Source: Rotaria sordida
Taxonomy: Eukaryota > Rotifera > Eurotatoria > Philodinida > Philodinidae
Reading direction: 5' to 3'
NCBI GenBank assembly: GCA_905250125.1
Contig: CAJNOL010000242.1
Span: 124,001-188,000 of the forward strand
Length of the DNA: 64,000 nucleotides
This document shows positions 45,000-57,084 of this stretch, piece by piece (position 1 is the stretch's first letter; every line of letters begins with the position of its first letter). A program made the translations under genes and the position numbers. The notes below the pieces were generated by a model. The model was given only the letters and a program-made list of their open reading frames with translations, was not told the origin of the DNA and did not search any database.

Positions 45000-46690
45000 G
45001 TTATGAAAATTTAATTTAGAATTGTTCTTTCAACTATTAATTTATTTGTTCAAGTCTTTCTCAAGATAAATAAGATAATTTTTGAAGCAACATACCCAAT
45101 CTTGTTATTGATATAAATCAATAAGAAATTATATTCTTTTTTAACATTCTCATGGTTTTTATAATTTCATATAATTCATAAAAAAAAAGCAGATGAATTC
45201 TAAAAACATCATAGAATAAATTTCTATCATAAATCAATATATCCTAACATATATTATCATTGTAATCAAAAACATTGTAAAAAAATATGAATCATAATAT
45301 AACATCATTGAATGAATGAATGAATGAATGAATGAATTTCATTATAAATTAATGCATTGTAAAGCAATGGATTTAAATAACATCATTCAATAAATTTCAT
45401 TCTAAAATAATACATTTTAATATAATGATTCAATAGACATCATTGTAAATTAATACATTTTGATGCATCATAAACTGATAGATTTCATTGTAATATAATG
45501 CATCTTTATATAATATCATTCAATAAATATCATTGTAAGTAATGAATTTAACAACATATAATGAATTTCATTGTAAATTAATATATTTTTATATAATATC
45601 ATTCAATAAATACTATGGTAAATTCATGCATTTTAACACAATATTATACAATAAATTTCATTCTAATTTAATACAATATAATGCATCATAAACTTACATA
45701 TTTCATTTTAAAATAATGCATCTTTATATAATATCATTCAATAAATATCATTGTAAATAATGAATTTAACAATATATAATAAATTTTATTGTAAATTAAT
45801 ACATCTTAATATAATATGATTCAATGAATATCATTGTAAATTAATGAATTTTAACATAATATCATATAATAAATTTCATTGTAAATTAATACATTTTAAT
45901 ACATCATAAACTGATAAATTTCATTGTAAAATAATGCATCTTTATATAATATCATTCAATGAATATTATCGCAAATTAATGAATTTTAACAGAACATCAT
46001 ACAATAAATCTCATTGTAATTTAATACATTTTTATGTAATATCATTCAATGAATATTATGGTAAACCAATGCATTTTAACGTAACATCATATAATAAATT
46101 TCACTATAAATTGATACATTTTAATGCATCGTAAACTGTATACATTTCATTGTAAAATAATACATTTTTAAATAATATCATTCAATAAATATCATTGTAA
46201 ATAATGAATTTAACAACATAAAATAAATTTCATTGTAAATTAATATATTTTTATGTAATATGATTCAATAAATACTATGGTAAATTCATGCATTTTAACA
46301 TAGCATTATACAATAAATTTCATTGTAATTTAATATAATATAATGCATCATAAACTTACATATTTCATTTAAAAATAATGCATCTTTATATAATATCATT
46401 CAATAAATATCATTGCAAGTAATGAATTTAACAACATATAATAAATTTCATTGTAAATTAATGAATTTTAACACAATATCATACAATAAGTTTCATTGTA
46501 AATCAAAACATTTTAATACATCATGAAATTGATAAATTTCATTGTAATATAAAGCATTTATTGAATTGTACAGAAATGAATTTTAATAACACCCACCCCT
46601 AGATTTCGTTCTAAAAAAAATGCATCATTATATAATATCGATCCATAAATATCATCGAAAATTAATGTATTTTAATTCTTTGCGTCCCAA
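45000..46690. repeat. AT-rich satellite with about 220-bp higher-order period
   Basis: The whole stretch is built from short variants of AATTTCATTGTAAATTAATA, TATAATATCATTCAATAAAT and ACATTTTAATGCATCATAAA. The composite TTTATATAATATCATTCAAT recurs near 45500, 45719, 45937, 46165 and 46380, a spacing of 215-228 bp, so shorter subunits are arranged in a larger unit. A (GAAT)n microsatellite lies at 45310-45336. The plus ORF at 45934-46134 is a product of the repeat. Confidence 0.85.
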
Positions 46691-48884
46691 ATTATTTCTG
46701 CTGGACACTGGCACGTCCAGATAAGAACCAACATGCTCGCATACGGATTCACGTGCGCACACCTACACACCCATATCTACAAACTCGACACCCACCACAT
46801 CCACATCGTTGAACATTCTTTATTGCTACATTCCAGTAAATTACATAATAATTATTAAACATGTATAGATTTCTTTTTCGTACTATAGAATTCAAAGGTT
46901 TAGCATAACATTATGTAACAAATTTCATTATAAATGTATACATTTCCATACATTATAAACTCATACGTAGCATTGTAAATAATTATAAATTGATAACTGT
47001 ATGTCATTCATGAAAAATCATAATGTAAAATAATACTAATTATTGTAAGTAATATAAAAAATTGTAAACCGTGAAAAATAAATCATATGAATGTCATGTT
47101 TTATCTTTATTGAGCATGCTCATGATTTGTTCGATCGAATCGTATGAGAATACCGGTGAAAATGTGTTTCTTATTTATATGTGTTCAAACATACACATTA
47201 CCAATCAAAGACATTCTAATGATGTTGATATCAATTTGACGAACGATAATTGACGATGATGTGCACATTCGAATATAATTGATTAGATTAATCATCACAT
47301 GATTAATTGAAATGATGAGACACGAATTAATTTCATCGTTTTTCATGTGCATGGATGTGAATATCTGTCCTTTGTTCATATACAGTCCTTCATGGACAAT
47401 ACATATTCTTTTCTTTCTTCTTTTTTGGATCAGAAGAAATTTCTATTCATCATCATCGAAAAAACAAAAGCAATTAATGTGAATCATAAATCATAGAATT
47501 ATTTTTTCGTACAACTTTTGAAAATTGATTAGAGTGCATTATTCAAATGAACATATTCATTTTCTTGGAAACACAAAATCAACAAGTCTGTTGAATACGA
47601 CTGCACTGTCATTATATGAAAACTCGTTAAGACAAAGTCAAATAACTGTACAGAAAATTAAAAAGTTTTCATAAAATTTTATTTCTATCCCATCGAATGA
47701 ATATTTCTATTGAAATTAAGTTACTAATATCCAGTTGGCACTTTTAAACGAGTATTTGTATCAATTGAAACAAAATCCTTTATTAAGAAAAAAAATTTGA
47801 AAATAAAAACCATTTCAATACATTTACTTGAAGATAAATTTCGATTTTACATGATTGATTTGCTGATATATAATCAATTTTTCAGTTGAATATTGATAAT
47901 AGTAAATAAAATATACATATATGATTCAATCTGAACAAACACTATCAGTAGACATGACTTATTTTCTGTCAAAAACCAATTTTTGTTTTCGTCGATATTA
48001 TTATTGTTATTGCACTCGAAAAATACCTAAGGAGCGAGCTCTTATCGTTCGATTCCTGTGAAAATACTTTTGACTTCAAAAATTAAGAAATATTCTCTGA
48101 AAATGTTTTGTCGATACATGGGATTAGTAGATGGAAGTTCTACAATTGAAAACTTCTTTGCTACTAAACTGAAAGAGGAATGATTTTCTTTAGAAAAACA
48201 ATTTAAAATTAAGGAGTTGGTTTTTACGTTTGAATAAGTAATACTGTTATTCATCCATCAGATATATTAATCCGATCATAGAGTTTCCATCATGTTGTTT
48301 GTCCTTGTTCATATGTAATTATTATTGATGGATATGAAGGAACAGATCGATTTTAAAATTTTCTGTTGTTTTCCTAGTAAATAAGAGTTTTTTACTGTCT
48401 ACCTTGTTTTTCTGTTATTAATAAATGATTACTCAAGTTTTTGCACAAAGAATGAAAAAAAACTTTAATGTTGTTTTTTCAGATCCATGTAAGTGAATAA
48501 AACTTCATATTCCAAATGAAAATCATTTTTTTTTATATATTTGAATAAATCAACGATAAAATTAAATATAGCTAAATTAGTCATTTACAAAAATTCATAT
48601 AAACAATCATTTAACTTAGACTATTATCCCTTCATATAATACTATAAGTGATTAGCTTATGGGTCTCGAGGCCGAGCATCGTTGACAATTTTCTTACAAA
48701 TATGAACTAACTTTCAGCTAGAGTCGAGTTTGTTACCCTAGTTAGAATTTCATTTAATTACGTTGACGGTTACCATATCATTCGTGCATATCAATAATCA
48801 ACACCAGGGAAAAAAACTTCTATTGATTTTGAAGAAACTAGAAAAAAATTATATCATAAAACAAAAAAAAACAAATCTTGATTA
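46691..48884. other. Intergenic, no gene recognised
   Basis: A CACACC/CCCACC-rich tract at 46735-46805 is related to the telomere-like tracts. The rest is AT-rich. ORFs at 47071-47253, 47185-47379 and 48042-48254 have no supporting features. Confidence 0.5.
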
Positions 48885-51500
48885 CATACTACTTTCGTCT
48901 GTTATAGATATATCTGATTGACTATATGGATATCCTTTATCGATAGAATCCAATGAATCACAACAAATTCTAGCAAATGTTCCATTTATTGAATCGCTTC
49001 CAATATTTGCTGATAATAAATTATTAAATAATAATTCTGTTTTTAATGGTTGAATTCTATTCATTGGTTGTAACAGACGAGAATATTTCATTTTAAAGAA
49101 CTTTGTCAAAACAGATAACAAACGTTCAATAGAAAAAGTCATCCATACCATTTTCTAGAGCAACTCGTGACATATCAAGAAGTAATATTCTGGCCAGCCA
49201 TATACCAATTATGGAATGTTATAGGATTGGTCACTTTTGTCCTCAGCAGCAACATTCAAAGATTTAAAAACTTCATTAAAATCAAAAACTACGGATCCCA
49301 GTAAAAATATTAAGATTTTTAATAGGAAAAAAGGTATTTGTCAAAATTATTAGATATACACAATTGAAAAACTATATAAGATATCTATTTTATATATCAT
49401 AACTGGTCGAGTGTGATTGGAAAGGTTTTATACGGCATGTTTGTTCATTTTTGTCTCACTAGAAAGGATTTCCAACGAAACACTCTTGCCGAATATGAAC
49501 TTCGAAATTTCATTTCAATTTTTACATTTTCACTATTATAATTCGAACCTAAACGTTGGAATCTTTATTTAGATGTTCCCTTGTAATCTACTTTTTGACT
49601 GAAAATCATGTTATGTTGAAAGCATCTATTCTACAAAAACGGTATAGATGGTCAACTAACGTTTGTATTTGATAAAGTCTATTATGAAAAAATAATATTG
49701 ATTGTTCAATAATTATGAAAAGACTAGAAAATATTTAATTGAAATATTTTCTTTTAGTTTTAAGGAAATTATTTTCTTATTTACTTGAATATTATTTTGC
49801 CTATTGTAAATAATAAGTTCTCATTTGGATTTAAACAATATATCGTAAAATATTTTTTTCTACTAGTATAACTAGGTGGAGATTTTGTTGTTACAGAACG
49901 TTTTAAATCAAAACCTTTTCTAATTTTTGCTGATAAACTGTTCATTTTTTTGGCATGTTTTTAAATTAGGCTCGATTTCAATTATTGAACTATCAATGAA
50001 ATTCGACTGTATATTATTCATTTTAACCCTTTGGGGACGGTTGGCCCCTTAAGGGGCCATGGTGATTCTCTAGCATTTCAAAACACACAGATTCCTATAT
50101 GAGATTAGTTTTTGTGAATGTATTTATCATAGAGTTTTTTAGTATAATTTGGATTGTAATTAGGTTATTTTATTCAGATATCCAGTAATGGATAATAAGT
50201 TCTTTTAGAAAATAGAAATGTTGATTGGTTTATGACGAAATATACAAAAAAAACCCGTCCCCAAAGGGTTAATACCATTCAACTTCATAGTTGATTAAAT
50301 AACCATTGATTTCAGATAGTTATTGCCAATTTATGTTAAATTTTCTAGTTGATCAGGAATTTGGAAGAAAAGAATTTTATCATGAGAAAGGAATGATGAA
50401 TAGAATCTCTGTATGAGCCTATTTGAAAAAGCAAATATTTAGCAAAGAGAAAAAAAATCAACAATGTGTTTGAATCTTGGAAGATGTAAGGTAAAATTGG
50501 GGTGAACTCAATGCATTATAAACACTATCATGAGCTATCTTCTTTAGATTCGTTTTACTAATACGAAGCACATAAACTTAAGAATTTATCTTCAAGGATA
50601 ATCAACTAGCAGAAAAACATTCTATCTTTATTTATTTAGTATTGCGGCTAGAGATATATTTTGTTATGAACTTTTTAACAATTTGACAAATTCCCTTTAT
50701 GCATATATTCGTTTGATATATTCATAACGACATACCGAAGTTATTATATTGATTCATGCTGAAATTTAGAACTCAATTGTATAAGGACTTTGTTAATTTA
50801 ATGTCATGTACCATACATTTGCTTATTTATTGCATTTATGACCATTGGAAATTCAACGAAGAATTTGAAATGTCCTCGAATGTTCCAGAAGAATCTAAGC
50901 ATAAAATTTACTTGTAATGTACTCAGCAGCCTTTGATTTCTATTAGTTCTTTGAATTGATAATTTTCGTTCGAGTTCGTCCATTGTGCAGATAAAAGTTT
51001 GAACAGGATCAATAACATGAATGCTTTCTTCTTCAATTATGATCATTTTAATGAATTTTCCGATTGTTCTTGGATATTACGAGAAAAAATGAATCGTAGA
51101 ATTTCAGTCTGACATGCTACTTGAAGATAGTTCTCATAATACTTATAATATCCTGCAGAATTGGCTATTTCTTCAGGTAAAATTTCAGACTAAAATTCTG
51201 CAATGGTTCGAAAATTCATTAAAATAATCATAACACAAGAAAACAACACTCTTTTTCTTGTATAGATCAATAAATTCAATCTAAAACCAAACAATAAAAC
51301 TTTAGTTATTCAATTTATCTAGTTTGTAAATTTGTCTCGCTTTAAATGAATTCAGAATTTCATTAATGTATGATAAAGATGAATCTTACCATTTAATCAT
51401 AATTGCTATAGAATTAACTAGTTCAAATTGAATAATTGTTCGTGTACGTATTGCTGTGCCTTCAAGTGTACGAACTTCAATTATTTCACTTGCTGGGCCA
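48885..51500 (-). pseudogene. Scattered coding-like fragments of an unidentified gene
   Basis: Minus-strand pieces with protein-like composition lie in order: 51500-51405 (SEIIEVRTLEGTAIRTRTII, ending AAATG/GTAAGA), 51190-51055 (LPEEIANSAGYYKYYENYLQ), 51046-50807 in another frame (HVIDPVQTFICTMDELERKL, then NFMLRFFWNIRGHFKFFVEF), 49945-49864 (MNSLSAKIRKGFDLKRSVTT before a GTAGAA donor) and 49210-48885 (WLARILLLDMSRVALENG, then RIQPLKTELLFNNLLSANIG in another frame). Frames do not join: a TGA and a frame change separate the second and third pieces, and splice phases clash. I do not recognise the family. A decaying multi-exon gene is the best reading; a real gene with exons I have misjoined is the alternative. 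Confidence 0.35.
50023..50272. mobile_element. 250-bp piggyBac-type miniature element
   Basis: TTAA at both edges (50023-50026 and 50269-50272). After TTAA the ends are perfectly inverted: CCCTTTGGGGACGG on the left and CCGTCCCCAAAGGG on the right. A second palindrome, TGGCCCCTTAAGGGGCCA, follows the left end. There is no coding capacity. TTAA target and CCCTTT termini identify the piggyBac superfamily. Confidence 0.88.
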
Positions 51501-53716
51501 ATACACCAAAATTATGAACGACTGATATTATAGATATTAAATATGATTTTCATGTCATTACATCTAAAATTAGAAAAATAAAATTTGATTAGTTTTTGTA
51601 TCGATGCACAAAACAAAAGGACTTTTAAAATATATGATTTCGTGGATGAATTAACACGAATTGATTTCCAATTTATATTTGGATAATTTAATGCATAATT
51701 AATATTATAACTAATTAATTATATATTAATACTTGATTCTTTTTTATTCATAAATAATCTTACTTTCTTCTGATGAAGTTATTTTGTTTAGAGTTCATTA
51801 GAACTCCGAAGATGTCTGTTCGAGATAACCAGTGTTCTATATATTTCCTATATAGTGATAGAAAATCCTATGTAAATGGTGCTTTTGAATTCTTATACAC
51901 TCTAGTACATCGTGTTTGTGTTGAAAGAATTGCTTTACATCAATATTGCTTGTGTAAAAAACAAGAAGCTAGAAAAATTATTCTTTTTCAATTCATAAAA
52001 AAAAATGATGACCTATTTATCGATAAACGTTTCAAAAATTGACTTTAATTCAAAATTTTGATTGATCATCTAAAATAACTAAAATTTCACCAATATTTAT
52101 CTATAATTTTATCAGTTCATGTTTGTACAACATGCCTATGAAATAGTTCCTATATTTACATTAGCAAAAATTTCAAAACAGTTTTTGGAAATTTATCAAA
52201 GGCATCATACAAATATACAATTAAGATTTCTATTAAAACATTCTCATCAAAATTTACTCATCTATGTCAGTAGAATCTGTTAATAGAAAATAAAAATTTA
52301 AAAGAAAAAAATGTCGTTTGAGATTTCAATTAGGCATTGATCACTTTAGATTTTCTATATTCGTATTTCAACTAAGAAAAAATACCATGTATAGTGAATA
52401 TATTAAAACGAAACACGGTCAGAGCAATTCTTGAAGTATTTATCTCATATTCATCATCATCATTCACACAAAACACTAATGGCAGGCAACATATATTACT
52501 TGGAATTATATGTGTCATTAAAGTTATGAAACCTAATTAGACTCGTACACAATTGTCAAACATAGCTGTATGCAAATTTGAATTAAACTTTGTTAGATCA
52601 AATTGATTGTGGATTTCTTTCGGAAGTATGTCGACTGAATAAATATACATTTATATTATTCAACGATAGAGTAAAGATTATTGGAATAATTTCAAAAAGA
52701 CTTCGAACATTTTTCTTCTAGCATACAACAATGGACTTGTTTTTAGAATTTGAAAGGATGTTGATATCCAATAATTACAAAATTTCAGAAGTTAGCACTT
52801 CAACTAGTAATAAAAACCTAAAACAATATAATTTTAACTTTATAGAAATATTTTCATTGTTATATCCTCTATTTTTTCTGTATAAAAAAAAACTGTCAAC
52901 AAAATATAAAAACAAATTAATAAAACACAATCGTGTTCTTTTATTTGGTTCGAATTTGTTGAGAGAGAGAGACAGACAGAATTGTGAAATGAAAAAAAAG
53001 ATACAATTTTCAATGTTAAATTTTCTTTCTTTTTAATATCGCATGAGAACGAATAGTACAAATATTTTTATCAAATACGTGTTCAATAAATCAATAGACC
53101 AGTTCCGTTATTACGTTTTATGACAAGAATATCAACTATGCGAAGTCTTTAATAAATGTTCATGATACTATGTTGATGTTTATAACAGTAAAAAGCGTAT
53201 CAGTAAAGAATATTTTGCACAAGATACTAATTTAGAAAAGTTCACAAACAAAGTTATTTGTAGATGGATGAAACATATTTCAAATGTCGATAAAATTTTA
53301 ATTAATCCTGTACTTCATATGATAATCCTAGAAGAGTCACTGGTGAAACAATTATTGAAATAGAATATTAATATTTCTGATATATCAAGAATATGGACCG
53401 ATATCGATCAGGCACACTCTTGTTGGTGATGGCAGTTTAGTCACGTCAGTGACCATCATGAAAAGAACGACTTGACAAAAATTCGATGGCATCTCATTTT
53501 GTAGAAAATTGCTTATTCTATCATCATGTATGAAGAGAGCAAATTTTACATCCAATTTGTAGCCTCTGAAAAAGATCTCTTATCTATCTAGCTTTTCTAA
53601 CACTTTCGAATGGTATTGATATCAATAGTAACGATGATCGTCATTATATATTATAGAATACGTTCCCATCATATATCTTCTCTATTGATCGGAAAACATT
53701 TTATTTAAAATAAATA

Positions 53717-53772
53717 GGGTGTGGGTGTGGAAGTTGTTTTAACCCACATACACACACCCACATCCACATAAT
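53717..53772. repeat. Telomere-like GTGGGTGTG inverted tract
   Basis: AGGGTGTGGGTGTGGAAG, a short spacer, AACCCACATACACACACCC and ACATCCACAT. The halves pair imperfectly into a hairpin as in the tract at 30732. Confidence 0.6.
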
Positions 53773-55367
53773 GAAATTTGGAAATAATTTGTTGTCATTT
53801 CAAATTGTTTTCGTTTATTAAATGATATATGAATTAAAGTCGTGTGATTTAAATATATTTCTTCATCAATTAGATAAATATTTATTTGTATGTGATCGAA
53901 GTTTTTTTTATTAAATTAAAACCATATTTAAATGATATTCTTTCATCAGTTTTATTAATAATTAAATCATATAAATTATTTCGTAATTTATATTATATGG
54001 ACTTCGAACAGTTAGAAAAAAATCTTGAAATAAATTTTCTTTTTTTATTATGCGTATTCAAATAATAAATAGTTGATGAAATTTTGCTTTAAAATAAAAA
54101 TCTTTAAAGATTTTTTTCTTCTAATTTAATAAAATTTTTTCAATAAGCATTTATATTAAACGAATAATTTTTTAATGAAATAAAAGTTTCTTTTAATATT
54201 AATCCTCTCTTGTCTTTGACTGAACCTGATACTTCGGATGGACATTTCGCTCAATAACATTAATCCTATGGTTTCTAATATACACAGGAAAAGTTTGAAC
54301 TAAACCCATCAAGTACCAATATATAAGACACGAGGTGTGAGTGTGTCTGTGTAGATGTAGATACTCCATACCCTCACTAAGCTACAACAGACAAGTCTTT
54401 CTTTTATGACATGTTTATAGTGCGTGTCGCAACATTATATATCACAAAAAATTATTTTTATGATAAAGATTAGATTCAAATTGTGAATTTGAAGTTTACA
54501 AGAGATCTGAATTCTTATCAAATGGTCTTTATAGATAGAGATGCAAGCTGATGTGTTGATCAGTAGTGATGGTCGACAAGTTTTAATTTTTTAAATGTTC
54601 GGTGGCGGCAGTGGTTCGACATTTTCGATGACTCTTTTTAAAATTTTCTTAGTTTCGAGAGATTTTGAAATGAAAAAGATAGAAAATGCTGGCTGACACG
54701 AAACTAGACAAGTCATGTAAGAAAATGAAAAAGAATCTCATTTTAGTCTAATTTGAATGAGATTATTCAATATCTGATTGATTTTGATCCCAGCGGTGGT
54801 AAAATGAACTTTTCTCAAATTTTAATTTAGACACCCGAATTTTTTAAAGTTTCGGTCATTTCTTGATTGAGTTGAGTAAAAATTAGTTTTCAGCTTCAAA
54901 GATAGATTTCATTTGATTTTAATGAATTTTAAATCATAAAAAGCCAGTTAAAAGTAGATTGTTTTTTTGATAGGAAGAACATGCCCGAAAAGTGATCCTG
55001 AATGTCAAAAGTTTTCGAAAATTGAGTATCTTTTTTTGTGTCACGACGGCGAATTACATTGATAGACCAGGCCTCGCTTTTAACAATAGCCATGTGTATG
55101 AAAAGATTCAATAGAAATTGTATTTTCTAAAACAATGTTATCACATATATCATATCCTATTGCGTATTCTAAATGTTAAACTTTCATTCAGATAATTTAA
55201 TTCTAATTTGAGCAGTTAAGATTGAAAGAAGAACATTATCTATATCACTAGTCTTATGTATTTTCAATCACAAGTTTTAGCTAAAAAAGAAAAACATGAC
55301 CTATTTTCATAAAATTAAATATCATTTTAAAACGGTTTTTTTTTTGTTCTTTGAAAAGAAAAATAAA

Positions 55368-55373
55368 TTTATT
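55368..55373 (-). terminator. Probable poly(A) signal of the cysteine-rich membrane protein gene
   Basis: On the minus strand AATAAA lies ten bases after the stop codon at 55384. Confidence 0.45.
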
Positions 55374-55383
55374 AACATGATTT

Positions 55384-57084
55384 TTATATACAGCTATTAC
55401 TCGTACTATTCCATGAAGTTCCTAAAGAACAATCACAAGTATTTGCTGTCGGATTATTCCATAACATATTTCCTGGACAAATACAATGTCCTAAATAACA
55501 TACAAGATTACTTGAACAAGCATATTGTCCTGGACATGTTCCATTAAATGAATGTTGACTTGTACATCGCTGTCCATCCCAAAAATAACCCATTTGACAA
55601 TCACACATATATGCAACTGATGTTGTATAACAATTACAACCAGTACTGTTTGTTGGACAAGACAAATTAACTGTTGTATTACATTGAAAATCATATTGAC
55701 AAGAAACAGCATAAGTTTTCTAATAAAAATAGAAGCAATAAAAAATTAACGAAAAGATCATTAAAGAAAAAACCTTTTGTTGACACCATAATGTTGTTAT
55801 ATTATCCCAATAACTATATTGATCACATTCACATTGAGATGATACACATGATAGACCTCTTGTAGTATCACATGGTACCGTACTATTACATGATTGCCAT
55901 CCAAGAGCATCTATTAAAATAGATAATATTATAAAATAAAAACTAAAACTTATAGATCAATAACTTTACTTTGTATACATATAGATCCGTCCCAATAAGA
56001 TGTTGAACTACATTGACATTTTGAACCTATTATATTAAATGAAAGAAAAATCTGTACTAATTATTTTCTTAAAATATTCTAATTGTAAACCTGAAGAAGT
56101 ATTAGTACAAGAAAGACCTAACCAATCTTGACAATCAAATTTTGTCTTACAACTATCATCATATGTTAATCGAGCAATACATTGACCTTGAGTTGTACTA
56201 CCAGATGTAGTATCCAAATAAGTAACATTATTACATACACATACATTTTGACCAGTTGTATATGTTTGATTAGTAACAATTTCACATGTTAAAGTAGGTC
56301 GACAAGCAACACTACTAGTACAAGGATCACCATAATAACCATAATCTTGACATTTAATACCATTCCATATTTGATATTGACCACATGAACAATTTTGTGC
56401 TGTTGTATTCCATTGAAAATCACCCATACATATACATGTACCAGCAGGACACCAAAGCATACGTGTAGAATCACATGAACGAGAATTCATATAACATGAT
56501 TCACCATAAAGTAGATATGGTTGTGTTATTACTCTAGGTGATGTTATCCAATAAGCAAGGCCACCTGTAAACAAATATCAGAGTTTTAAAAAAATTTCTT
56601 TTGTTTTCATTGTAAATATCAATGTATGCATTTTATATTATCTATTTATGAAACACAATAATCATAAAATTCATAACAAGATAATTATATTGTTTTTTTT
56701 TCATCATACAAATATATTGATAAAAATTTTTCTTCTCGTATGTTTGTTTTTTATGATATGTTACTTACCAATGCCTCCAGCTAATCCTAATAAAACTAAA
56801 CTTATTACAAGTGCTGTTTGCCATCTTTGTGTTAAACATCTATTTTTACTAGCCAATTCTGCACGATGTGACTTTCTTAATAAATCATTATTAATAACTT
56901 CAACTTGCATAAGTGTTTGTTCTTCGATTTGACCATCATTTTTTAAGAATTTTGGATATTGAATTTCATTTGTTGATATAACTGATAGATCACGCCTCAA
57001 TGAACTAGTGATACCACTACCATCAATACTATTTCGAGATAATAATTTTTGTTTAGATGAAGTTGAATTAGATGATACTCTCAT
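55384..57084 (-). CDS. Type II membrane protein with cysteine-rich extracellular region
   Basis: Five minus-strand exons: 57084-56769, 56564-56091, 56026-55970, 55910-55774 and 55719-55384, all joined in frame; 439 residues. Residues 1-87 are a hydrophilic, serine-rich cytoplasmic part starting MRVSSNSTSSKQKLLSRNSI. One membrane helix follows at about 88-112 (WQTALVISLVLLGLAGGIGG). The rest has dozens of cysteines in repeated modules of the form C-x-C-x(5-8)-W-x(4-8)-C (CICMGDFQW, CSCGQYQIW, CQCSSTSYWDGSIC, CECDQYSYWD, CDCQMGYFWDGQRC, CICPGNMLW), like EB or EGF-like modules of invertebrate surface proteins. Many N-glycosylation sequons (NTT, NCS, NQT, NVT, NST) agree with an extracellular location. 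Function unknown; adhesion or recognition is only a guess. Confidence 0.82.

Larger units (their letters stand above)
51501..55383. other. Intergenic, no gene recognised
   Basis: AT-rich DNA. GTGGGTGTG/CCCACA hairpin tracts lie at 53717-53772 and 54328-54378. ORFs at 51773-52042, 52731-53036 and 54929-55111 were examined and show no domains, splice sites or composition pointing to genes. Confidence 0.5.

Noticed and set aside
45934..46134. 66-codon ORF in the satellite
   Set aside because: Repetitive peptide created by the tandem repeat.
48045..48070. Possible tRNA (GTTCGATTCCTG T-loop-like string)
   Set aside because: No matching acceptor stem, anticodon arm or A-box at the right distance.
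52731..53036. Plus ORF of 101 codons
   Set aside because: Lysine/asparagine-rich composition expected of random AT-rich DNA; no domain or splice context.
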